Source of the DNA: Acidobacteriota bacterium | Lineage (GTDB): Bacteria > Acidobacteriota > Blastocatellia > Pyrinomonadales > Pyrinomonadaceae | Assembly (NCBI GenBank): GCA_023436495.1 | Contig: JAEZIT010000086.1 | Span: 1-64,000 of the forward strand | Direction: 5' to 3' | Length of the DNA stretch: 64,000 nt | Shown: piece by piece, positions 9,948 to 17,365 of the stretch | Position numbering within the stretch: position 1 is the first letter of the stretch | How the letters are laid out: the number at the start of each line of letters is the position of its first letter | The notes under the pieces: generated by a model | Told to the model about the DNA's origin: nothing | What the model saw: only the letters and a program-made list of their open reading frames with translations | The model's database searches: none | Made by a program: the position numbers and the translations under genes

Positions 9948-11252
9948 TTAGGCGGCGTCCGTTGCCTCAGCGGCGATCGCGAGGCCTTCGGTAAGACGCT
10001 CAATATCCGCTCCGACAGCACGCAGCTTCCGAACAATGGTCTCGTAGCCGCGATCGATATGATAAACCCGGTCGATCAGCGTTTCGCCGCCGGCGCACAA
10101 CGCAGCAAGCACGAGCGAAGCCGACGCCCGCAGGTCCGAAGCAAGGATAGGCGCGCCGGTTAGCGGCGTCGGGCCACGAACGACCGCATGGTTGCCGGAG
10201 ATCTGGATATTTGCCCCGAGGCGGATAAGCTCCGACGCATGCATGAACCTATTCTCGAATATGGTTTCGGTTACGGTGGAAACTCCTTCGGCTTGGGTCA
10301 TTAAAGCCATATATTGCGCCTGCATATCCGTGGGAAAATGCGGGTGCGGCTCCGTGGTAACATCACGCGCGACAAGCCCGTTTTTCCCGCGTCTGGCGAG
10401 CAGCGTGCTCGGGTTTAGCTCTTCGATCTCGACACCGGCTTCGCAAAGCTTTTCGATGACCGCTTTTATGTGGTCGGGCCTGCAGCCTTTTATTTCAAGT
10501 TCACCGCCCGTGATCGCCGCGGCGACAATGAACGTGCCCGTTTCGATACGGTCGGGAATGATCGTATGTTCGGCTCCGCCAAGGTGTTCGACACCGTCGA
10601 TCTCGATCTCGTGTGTTCCGGCGCCGCGTATGCGCGCGCCCATTTTGTTGAGCAGATCGGCGAGATCTTCGATCTCGGGTTCCATCGCCGCGTTCCGGAT
10701 CACCGTACGTCCTTTGGCGAGCGCCGCCGCCATCATTACGTTCTCGGTCCCGGTAACGGTAACCTTTTCAAAATCGACGTCCGCACCCTTAAGGCGGCCG
10801 TTCGGGGCCGTCGCCACCACATCGCCTGATTCAAGCGAAACGCGGGCGCCGAGTGTTTCAAAGGCCTTCAGATGCAGGTCGATCGGGCGTGTGCCGATGG
10901 CGCAGCCACCCGGCAGGCTGACCTTTGCTTTACCAAAGCGAGCGAGAAGCGGACCGAGCGCGAGCACGCTGGCACGCATCGTTTTTACGAGATGATATGG
11001 AGCTTCGAAGACCTGAATATTATTAGCCGTGACCTTGTGAGTGCGAAGTTCGGGCGTCAAAACGGTCGCCCCTAGGTCTTCCAGCAGGCGCCTCTGTGTA
11101 ATAAGGTCTTTGACGTACGGAACGTTATGGAGAATAACGGTTTCCGAGGTCAGGAGCGATGCGGCAAGACACGGCAGCGCCGAGTTTTTCGCGCCGCTGA
11201 TCTCTATTTTTCCATGAAGCGGCTTGCCGCCTCGAACAAGAAACTTATCCAT
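9948..11252 (-). CDS. murA: UDP-N-acetylglucosamine 1-carboxyvinyltransferase
   Basis: MurA transfers enolpyruvate from PEP to UDP-GlcNAc, the first committed step of peptidoglycan synthesis, in the cytoplasm. The 434-residue protein opens with LVRGGKPLHGKIEISGAKNSALP, which includes the catalytic Lys-Asn region. It has MRASVLALGPLLARFG and the loop PGGCAIGTRPIDLHL with the catalytic Cys, so the enzyme belongs to the ordinary fosfomycin-binding type. Later motifs are GTFIVAAAITGG, PHPHFPTDMQAQ and TIFENRFMHASEL. Length is typical (about 420-435). Its start at 11252 lies about 140 bp from the divergent ECF sigma gene, so the gap probably holds promoters for both. Confidence 0.96.
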   Translation of the reverse strand: MDKFLVRGGKPLHGKIEISGAKNSALPCLAASLLTSETVILHNVPYVKDLITQRRLLEDLGATVLTPELRTHKVTANNIQVFEAPYHLVKTMRASVLALGPLLARFGKAKVSLPGGCAIGTRPIDLHLKAFETLGARVSLESGDVVATAPNGRLKGADVDFEKVTVTGTENVMMAAALAKGRTVIRNAAMEPEIEDLADLLNKMGARIRGAGTHEIEIDGVEHLGGAEHTIIPDRIETGTFIVAAAITGGELEIKGCRPDHIKAVIEKLCEAGVEIEELNPSTLLARRGKNGLVARDVTTEPHPHFPTDMQAQYMALMTQAEGVSTVTETIFENRFMHASELIRLGANIQISGNHAVVRGPTPLTGAPILASDLRASASLVLAALCAGGETLIDRVYHIDRGYETIVRKLRAVGADIERLTEGLAIAAEATDAA

Positions 11253-11393
11253 ACAAAATTGAGTCGCATGTTCAGTTTTCCTTATACATGCAAGCAGGAA
11301 AGATTATCGCATAACTGCTATGAGAGTTAAACCGCACGCTCATTTTTGCACCGCTTGCCATTTGAAGCTGTATGCTTAAGAATCAAAAGCTGT

Positions 11394-12002
11394 GTGAACG
11401 ACCATTTTCCCGAAAAGACCAATATTGCATTTTCCGCCGGCAACCAGGAAAGTTCGGATGCCGCTCTGATCAGGCGCTGCCGTAGCGGTGACGAATCGGC
11501 CTGGAACGAACTGGTCGACCGCTACCAGCGATTGATCTACGCGGTACCGAGGCGTGCGGGACTCAGCGATGAGCAGTGTTCCGACGTTTTTCAAGAGGTA
11601 TTTCTGACTATCTTTCAAAAGCTCGACGACATAGAACAGCCGGAGAAGGTGCGTTCGTGGATGGTGACCACGGCAAAATTCAAAACCTGGAGCATTGTCC
11701 GCGGCGAGAAAGGCCTGTATTCCCCTGCCTCGGACGAGGAAATGGAAAAGGAGATCGCCGCGCTGCCGGACCGCTCGCCGCTGGCGGACGACGTTCTGAT
11801 CGAATTGGAAGAGCAGCACGTTATCCGAACGGCGTTACAGAAATTGGAGGAACGCTGCCGCAAAATATTATCCCTGATCTATTTACGCGAGACCCCGGCG
11901 AGTTACGCAGAGGTGGCCGCGGCGATCGGCGTTGGCGAAACAAGCATCAGCCCGCTGCGATCGCGATGCCTGAAAAAACTCGCGAAGATCCTTGGAAAAT
12001 AA
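11394..12002 (+). CDS. ECF-type RNA polymerase sigma factor
   Basis: A sigma-70-family factor of the small ECF type (about 200 residues). Region 2 runs from DAALIRRCRSGDESAWNELVDRYQRLIYAV through SDVFQEVFLTIFQKLDDI and VRSWMVTTAK. Region 4 is at the end: LEERCRKILSLIYLRETPASYAEVAAAIGVGETSISPLRSRCLKKLAKIL. No ATG opens the frame near the domain. I used the GTG at 11394, which a possible TATGCT -10 element precedes by 17 bp; a TTG at 11346 is an alternative. It begins a four-gene cluster with a small protein, a CHAT protease and a subtilisin. No classical zinc-finger anti-sigma gene follows. Confidence 0.88.
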   Translation: MNDHFPEKTNIAFSAGNQESSDAALIRRCRSGDESAWNELVDRYQRLIYAVPRRAGLSDEQCSDVFQEVFLTIFQKLDDIEQPEKVRSWMVTTAKFKTWSIVRGEKGLYSPASDEEMEKEIAALPDRSPLADDVLIELEEQHVIRTALQKLEERCRKILSLIYLRETPASYAEVAAAIGVGETSISPLRSRCLKKLAKILGK

Positions 12003-12043
12003 TATTGCGGTGTCTTTTTGCGAGAATAACCGGCACTGTTTGA

Positions 12044-12559
12044 ATGGAAGCGGTAGAGCGATCCAAGAATATGAGCACTTCGGACAAAATTTACGAACAT
12101 TTGGTCAGCCGGATGCAGTCCGACAAATCCGTTGACGCTCCGGCGGACTCGATCAAATGGGCCAAGAATCTATTCGCAACGCGTGCGGCCGTGCCGAAAG
12201 CGTCGGCGCTGCAGCGAATAAAGGCTATCCTGAAAATAGACCTTTCGCCAGGAAAGGCAGCGTTCGGAGAACGCTCCGGGGCGGGCACCGAGCGGCAGAT
12301 GCTGTTCAACGCGGGCAGCCTGATGATCGAACTGCGCATTAGCGGTTCGGCGAAAAAGCGATCGGTCCGCGGCCAGGTGATCGGCACAATTGATGCAGAA
12401 AGCACGATCGAACTAAGAAGCGAAACGGAAAATTACACCGCGAAGGCTAACGAGCTCGGAGAATTTACTATCGAGGCCGCGGCTCCCGGAACTTATATAA
12501 TTACGTTAACGACCGGAGACGCGGTAATCGAGATCGAAGATCTGAATTTCGGAAAATAA
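12044..12559 (+). CDS. Small uncharacterised protein with a C-terminal beta-sandwich-like region, between ECF sigma and CHAT genes
   Basis: I do not recognise a named family over the full 171 residues. The N-terminal half is helical and basic (DKIYEHLVSRMQSDKSVD, ALQRIKAILKIDL). The C-terminal half has a repeating strand pattern, RGQVIGTIDAESTIELRSE followed by ELGEFTIEAAAPGTYIITLTTGDAVIEIEDL, which resembles a carboxypeptidase-regulatory/SpaA-like fold. There is no signal peptide, so it should stay in the cytoplasm. It could be an anti-sigma factor or an adaptor for the CHAT protease; this rests only on its position. The start is uncertain: the ATG at 12071 (MSTSDK) is an alternative. Confidence 0.6.
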   Translation: MEAVERSKNMSTSDKIYEHLVSRMQSDKSVDAPADSIKWAKNLFATRAAVPKASALQRIKAILKIDLSPGKAAFGERSGAGTERQMLFNAGSLMIELRISGSAKKRSVRGQVIGTIDAESTIELRSETENYTAKANELGEFTIEAAAPGTYIITLTTGDAVIEIEDLNFGK

Positions 12560-12588
12560 CGTTCCTCAAGTCGGGAAAGCAAGAGGAA

Positions 12589-12629
12589 ACAAAAGGCGGG
12601 AGGCTGCACGACGGCTTTCCGCCTTTTGT
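12589..12629 (+). terminator. Perfect 11-bp stem hairpin between the small gene and the CHAT gene
   Basis: The arms ACAAAAGGCGG (12589-12599) and CCGCCTTTTGT (12619-12629) are exact complements around a 19-nt loop, with T-rich sequence in the 3' arm and after it (TTTTGTCGTTTA). It begins 30 bp after the stop of the small gene. It may end or attenuate transcription from the sigma-factor promoter before the CHAT gene, which then has its own -10 element at 12634. Confidence 0.55.
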
Positions 12630-12633
12630 CGTT

Positions 12634-12639
12634 TATAAT
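12634..12639 (+). promoter_or_regulatory. TATAAT -10 box immediately upstream of the CHAT gene
   Basis: A perfect TATAAT ends 11 bp before the ATG at 12651, with no Shine-Dalgarno between them. Initiation about 7 bp after the box would give a message with almost no leader. No convincing -35 is seen, and the preceding hairpin occupies that region, so an ECF-type or extended element could also be used. Confidence 0.4.
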
Positions 12640-12650
12640 GCCGGTACGAT

Positions 12651-15428
12651 ATGCAGCGACGCGAACTCGCGGCAAAACTCATCTCAGCCCGCGGCCGTTT
12701 GGAACGGCAGCGCCTTTTGGCACGCGAAAGGGCGATCGCGGACAGCCGTCTTGCACGCGATATCAAAGACATTTGCTATGCCGCCTGGTCTTCTGAACCG
12801 ACGAAGGCACAGCGGGCAGCCGCGGCCCTGAACGAACTTTCCGAAGTGTCGAACGACACCGAGACCCAGGCGCTGGCGCGCTGGGTTTCCGGCATCGCAA
12901 ACATTACAAAAGGAAAGCTTGAAAGCGCGGTCGCCGACCTCGATGCGGCGAATGAGATATTTTCCGGGATTCGAAAGCGTACGGACGGCGCACAGACGCG
13001 CGTCGCGAAATTGATCGCGCTGGCAATGCTCGGGCGGTATGACGAAGCTGTCCGCGCTGGAAAGGCGGCGCGTGCCGTGTTCGTCAAAGCGGGCGACGAA
13101 CTTGCCGCCGGAAAGATCGAGATGAACTTGAGCAATATCTTTTCGCGCCGCGGAATGCATCGCGAGGCGGAGGCGTATTGCGAAGCGGCGCTCCGGCGAT
13201 TCGAACGGACGGGCGAGGCGGAATGGCGGACGATGGCGGAAAACGGGCTCGCGAACACTTATGCCGAGCTGAACGATTTCGAACGGTCCGAGCACTTTTT
13301 CGAGAAAGCCCTTGCCGGCGCGCGGTCCGCGAAAATGACGGTAACCGAGGCCGAGATCGAAGCCAGCATGGGGAACCTGGCGCTGTATCGCGGAAGATAC
13401 GCCGATGCTCTGCGCTATCTGGAAACCTCGCGTCAGAAATACGAGCGGCTGAAGATGCCGCACCAGCGGGCGGTCGCCGAACTCGAGATCGCGGACATTT
13501 ACGCGGATATGAATATGCCCAACGAGGCTTGTGAGATCTACGGCCGAGTAGCCCCGGCGCTGTCGCGATTGAGGATGCGTGCGGAAGAAGCACGCGCGAG
13601 GGCGAATTTCGGACGTGCGGCTCTTTCGGCGGGAAATACTAAACAGGCCCGCGCGCAGCTGCGTCGTGCGGCAGAGCTGTACCGGGCGGAAAGAAACCCT
13701 GACGGCTCGGCGTCCGTGAAGATCGCTGAAGCAAAGCTCGAACTTTCGGCCGGACGCGCGGGCGAGGCGAGATCGGCCGCTGAGACGGCGGCAAAGATCC
13801 TGGCGAAGAGCGAGAACGTCCGGCTTCGGCTTGCCGCTGAATTTCTGAAAGCAGAGTCTGTGCGGAGTCTGGGAGAACCGGTCGCAGCGGAGCAATTGCT
13901 TCTCACCGTTATTGGTGACGCGCATAGATTCGAGCAGATGAACATCGAACTCGCTGCGCTGAATTCCCTGGGCAAAACCACAGCCGCGAACGGCAGGCCG
14001 CGGGTCGCCGAGCGGTATTTCCGCGAATCGATACGGCTGATCGAAAACCTGCGGGCGCCGCTGGCGGGCGAGGAATTTCGCATCGCATTTGCTGCGGACA
14101 AGACCGAACCGTACGAAAACCTGGCCAAATTGCTGATCGCCGACGGCCGTATCGACGAGGCGTTCGAGACCATCGAGCGCGGGCGTTCGCGTGTTCTGCT
14201 GGAATCGATCGCGGCAAATGCTGATGGCGGCCCGGTTATGACGGACGAACTAACGGCGGTGAGAGAGCGGCTGAATTGGATCTATAACCGCATCGACCGC
14301 GATGGGGGCGACCTGCGTAAGCTGCTCGCCGAAGCACGCCGGTACGAGAAAAAGATCGCATCGATCACGCGTCGGATGCAGAGCACGCTGCAAAGCGCAG
14401 AGGCCGCCGACCACGCGTTTAAGCTGGGATCGTTGAGAAAGCGCTTGCGCGGCAGGACGCTGGTGGAATTCGTAAAGCTCGACGGCCGGTATTCTGCGTT
14501 CGTCATTGACGCCGGCGGGACGGAATTTGCCGCCGACCTTGCCATGTCAGCGGAGGTCGACGAACTGCTGGAAGGGCTGCGGTTTCAATTCGGTTCGATG
14601 CGGATGGGCGGTGATCATCTAACGCCGCTGATCCCGGAGCTAAAGCGCCGCGCCGACGTGTATTTGCAGCGGTTGTACGACAAGTTGCTGCGGCCGATCC
14701 GGCATTTGCTGACGCCGCCGCATCTGACGATCGTACCGGTTTCGTCGCTGTATTATGTGCCGTTCCACGCTTTGCACGACGGCGACGAGTACGTGGCGGC
14801 GTCTCACACCGTTAGTTATTCGCCCAGCGCGGCGGTGTGGGAAAGGCTGGATAAGCGGCGGCGAAGGCCCGCAAACAGTACATTATTGATCGGACACGCG
14901 GACGACAATATTCCGCAGGTCGGCCGCGAGATCGATGAGCTGAGACGCGTGCTGCCGAACGCGGTGGTTTTCGACGGAGAAGACGCTACGTTTTCCGCGT
15001 ACGCAGCGAACGCCGGCACGTCCGACATTATCCATCTTGCCTGCCACGGACGTTTCCGCGCGGACGACCCGATGTTTTCGAGCCTCCACATGGCGGACGG
15101 CTGGATCACCGCACGCGATATTTACGCTCAGCCGATACGGGCGAGCCTCGTCACGCTGAGCGCGTGCGAGACGGGCCTGAATAAGATCTACGGCGGCGAC
15201 GAGATCGTGGGCCTCGCGGGCGGTTTTCTCTCGGCCGGGGCATCGTCGCTGCTGGTGACGTTATGGACCGTGAATGACGACGCGGCCGTGGACGTTATGA
15301 AGGCGATGTACGCGGAGATCGCCGGCGGCAAGGGCGCGGCCGAAGCTCTGCGGGCGGCGCAGTTAAAATTTATCGAACGCGGAGAACATCCGTATTATTG
15401 GTCGCCGTTCGCGGTCATCGGGCGATAA
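12651..15428 (+). CDS. TPR-CHAT protein: caspase-like (clan CD) cysteine protease with tetratricopeptide repeats
   Basis: A 925-residue cytoplasmic protein. Residues about 40-470 are helical repeats of TPR type (A..E...A..F......AEWRTMAENGLANTYAELNDFERSEHFFEKAL and several similar units). Residues about 560-925 form the CHAT domain. It includes LTIVPVSSLYYVPFHAL, LLIGHADDNIPQVGREIDELRRVL, the His loop IIHLACHG (His 799), the Cys loop LVTLSACETG (Cys 839), then GLAGGFLSAGASSLLVTLW and the end HPYYWSPFAVIGR. Both catalytic residues are present, so it should be an active protease; its substrate is unknown. The next gene starts 68 bp downstream and encodes a secreted subtilisin. TPR-CHAT proteins elsewhere act in regulated proteolysis, for example with the type III-E CRISPR effector, but no CRISPR element is present here. 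Confidence 0.9.
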   Translation: MQRRELAAKLISARGRLERQRLLARERAIADSRLARDIKDICYAAWSSEPTKAQRAAAALNELSEVSNDTETQALARWVSGIANITKGKLESAVADLDAANEIFSGIRKRTDGAQTRVAKLIALAMLGRYDEAVRAGKAARAVFVKAGDELAAGKIEMNLSNIFSRRGMHREAEAYCEAALRRFERTGEAEWRTMAENGLANTYAELNDFERSEHFFEKALAGARSAKMTVTEAEIEASMGNLALYRGRYADALRYLETSRQKYERLKMPHQRAVAELEIADIYADMNMPNEACEIYGRVAPALSRLRMRAEEARARANFGRAALSAGNTKQARAQLRRAAELYRAERNPDGSASVKIAEAKLELSAGRAGEARSAAETAAKILAKSENVRLRLAAEFLKAESVRSLGEPVAAEQLLLTVIGDAHRFEQMNIELAALNSLGKTTAANGRPRVAERYFRESIRLIENLRAPLAGEEFRIAFAADKTEPYENLAKLLIADGRIDEAFETIERGRSRVLLESIAANADGGPVMTDELTAVRERLNWIYNRIDRDGGDLRKLLAEARRYEKKIASITRRMQSTLQSAEAADHAFKLGSLRKRLRGRTLVEFVKLDGRYSAFVIDAGGTEFAADLAMSAEVDELLEGLRFQFGSMRMGGDHLTPLIPELKRRADVYLQRLYDKLLRPIRHLLTPPHLTIVPVSSLYYVPFHALHDGDEYVAASHTVSYSPSAAVWERLDKRRRRPANSTLLIGHADDNIPQVGREIDELRRVLPNAVVFDGEDATFSAYAANAGTSDIIHLACHGRFRADDPMFSSLHMADGWITARDIYAQPIRASLVTLSACETGLNKIYGGDEIVGLAGGFLSAGASSLLVTLWTVNDDAAVDVMKAMYAEIAGGKGAAEALRAAQLKFIERGEHPYYWSPFAVIGR

Positions 15429-15495
15429 AATGTTTTTTCGCACACTGTCTTTTTGGTATCATCGCGCGCACTGTGCATCAGGAATTGTTGTAAAT

Positions 15496-16887
15496 ATGAG
15501 CACTGATCGTAGAAATGTTTTGTTGAGAGCGAGTTTCGCCGCGGTTCTGGCGTTAGTTTTTTCGGCATTCGGCTATGGCCAGGCCGTGTGCGATGCGGTT
15601 CCGAAGCAGATATTGATCGACTTGAACGTTCAGAGCGATCTTCCGGCGGTCGCGGCCGCTTACGGGCTCGAACCGGTGCCGATCGATTCGGTCGGGACGC
15701 CGCCGACGTACCGGATGCGCATTCGCGACGACAATCCCAAAACGCCGTGCGAGGTCGCGGCGCTGATGGCGGGCGACAACCGCATTCTCCAGCGCGACAC
15801 GAACCGCCGTCTCAGCGTTGTCGAACGCAGCGGCCTAGCGTGGACGAGCGGCCGTTCGTGGGCGATCGGGCGTTCGTGGGCGATCGGCGCAAGCTCGAAA
15901 GGCTACGGCAAGCAGTATTTTCCGTACCTGATCAATCTTCCGCAGGCGCATTCGGTCTCGACCGGGCAGATTGTTACGATCGCGGTGCTCGACACGGGCA
16001 TCGACCTGAGCCATCCTGCGTTTGCGGGCAGGCTCGTGCAGGGGAAGGACCTCGTGGACGGCGATGACGACCCGAGCGAGGTCGGCACGCTACGCACGAA
16101 CCCGGTTTACGGCCACGGGACGCACGTTGCGGGCATTATTGCGCTGACGGCGCCGAATGCGAAGATTATGCCGATCCGCGTGCTCGACCAGAACGGCGAA
16201 GGCGAGCTCTGGCGCATAAAGGACGCGATGATCTGGGCCGCGCAGAACGGCGCTACGATCATTAACATGAGCTTCGGTTATCCGCCGAACCTTTCGGCCG
16301 AGAGCAATACTTTCCTTCACGACCTGTTCAACGGCTGCGACGATGTGGTGGTGCCGGGCGAGCAGTTATTTCCCGAATTTGACGATAAACGCCTTCTGAT
16401 CGTGGCGGCGGCGGGCAACGGCGGCGAGATCGGCAACGGATCGGCGCGCGTGTATCCGGCGGCGGAACGCGGCGGCGAGAACGATATCGACGACAACCTG
16501 CTCAGCGTCGGGGCGAGCACGCGGTCCGACCGCCTCGCGGCATTTTCCACGATGGCCGACGTGGTCGATCGGGGCGTTGACCGATGGGTCCGCACGGTCG
16601 CGCCGGGCGAAGAGATCGTGAGCGCCATCCCCGGCGGGCGTTACGGCGTCTGGTCGGGCACGTCGATGTCGGCGCCGATCGTCGCAGGGATCGCGGCGTT
16701 GGTGCGGTCGGCAAATCCCGCAATGCCGCTCGTTACGCTCGTCGAACGCATCGAAGAAGCCGGATTCCCCTGGGAATGCAGCGTAACTTCGCGAAACATC
16801 AGGATGGAAACCTCCAGGGTCGATGCTATGTGCGCGCTGACGTCATCGACGCCCTGCTACGCTCCGCGCCGGACATGCCCGGAATAA
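15496..16887 (+). CDS. Secreted S8 subtilisin-like serine peptidase
   Basis: A 463-residue exported protease. The ATG at 15496 gives a signal peptide (basic DRRNVLLR, then a hydrophobic stretch ending GYGQA). About 110 residues of putative propeptide follow. The catalytic triad is complete: Asp 166 in IAVLDTGID, His 210 in GHGTHVAGI and Ser 390 in SGTSMSAPIVAGIAAL. The oxyanion Asn lies in LLIVAAAGNGG. An 18-bp tandem duplication at 15853-15888 doubles the peptide RSWAIG before the domain. The open frame extends 22 codons upstream to 15430, but that start would bury the signal peptide. It is the last gene of the sigma/CHAT cluster, 68 bp after the CHAT stop, so proteolysis on both sides of the membrane under shared control is possible. 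Confidence 0.92.
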   Translation: MSTDRRNVLLRASFAAVLALVFSAFGYGQAVCDAVPKQILIDLNVQSDLPAVAAAYGLEPVPIDSVGTPPTYRMRIRDDNPKTPCEVAALMAGDNRILQRDTNRRLSVVERSGLAWTSGRSWAIGRSWAIGASSKGYGKQYFPYLINLPQAHSVSTGQIVTIAVLDTGIDLSHPAFAGRLVQGKDLVDGDDDPSEVGTLRTNPVYGHGTHVAGIIALTAPNAKIMPIRVLDQNGEGELWRIKDAMIWAAQNGATIINMSFGYPPNLSAESNTFLHDLFNGCDDVVVPGEQLFPEFDDKRLLIVAAAGNGGEIGNGSARVYPAAERGGENDIDDNLLSVGASTRSDRLAAFSTMADVVDRGVDRWVRTVAPGEEIVSAIPGGRYGVWSGTSMSAPIVAGIAALVRSANPAMPLVTLVERIEEAGFPWECSVTSRNIRMETSRVDAMCALTSSTPCYAPRRTCPE

Positions 16888-16918
16888 CTCCGCCGCACAA
16901 CTCTATTCCGCAGTTGTA

Positions 16919-17200
16919 AAAACATTTTCCCGGAGTCGTGAAACATTCTCACGCAGTCGTGAAACTTTCTCACGCGTTGAGAAAATCTTTTCCGCACGCC
17001 AGGAAACATTCTCCCGAGTTCGGGAAATATTCTCCCGAGTTCGGGAAATATTCTCCCGGCTTCGGGAAACACTTTCCCGGCTTCGGAAAACTTTCTCCCG
17101 GCTACGGGAAATGATCTCCCGAGTTCGGGAAACACTTTCCCGGCGTCGGGAAATGTTTTCCCGGAGTGAAAAAACCTTTTCCTCAGTCGAAAAAACCTTT
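16919..17200. repeat. Tandem array of about 13 palindromic 21-bp repeats
   Basis: From 16919 the sequence repeats every 21 bp without any insertion or deletion for about 13 units; the GAAA (or AAAA) mark falls at 16940, 16961, 16982, 17003, 17024, 17045, 17066, 17087, 17108, 17129, 17150, 17171 and 17192. A typical unit is TTCTCCCGAGTTCGGGAAA plus two variable bases. Each unit is an inverted repeat (TTTCCCGA / TCGGGAAA), so it can form a hairpin. Units in the middle (17003-17150) are most alike; the ends are degenerate. The period is seven codons: the plus frame reads heptads like TFSRVRE and a minus frame reads heptads like ISRTREN, both open throughout. It lies between the subtilisin stop and the CHRD/FG-GAP gene. 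Confidence 0.9.
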
Positions 17201-17365
17201 ATAAACCCGCCCAAAGCCGGTCTCTGCCGTCATTTTTCCGTTTATTTTCAATTTTGTATGTCTTTTTCGTTCCGCGCGGAGCACTGTCCGTATGTCGATC
17301 CCGGCTTCGGGCCGCATAACTCAGGCGGCGATGAGGAAACGAAATCTAACAGGAAGGTAAGTCAA

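Noticed and set aside
16919..17200. CRISPR array
   Set aside because: Repeats are directly adjacent, with no unique spacers, and there are no cas genes in the window; the TPR-CHAT protein alone does not imply a type III-E system.
16857..17214. Two minus-strand frames (92 and 103 codons) through the 21-bp repeats, read as heptad proteins
   Set aside because: Open frames on both strands are expected from a palindromic unit of 21 bp with no stop; no ribosome site or independent evidence of coding was found. Kept only as a finding.
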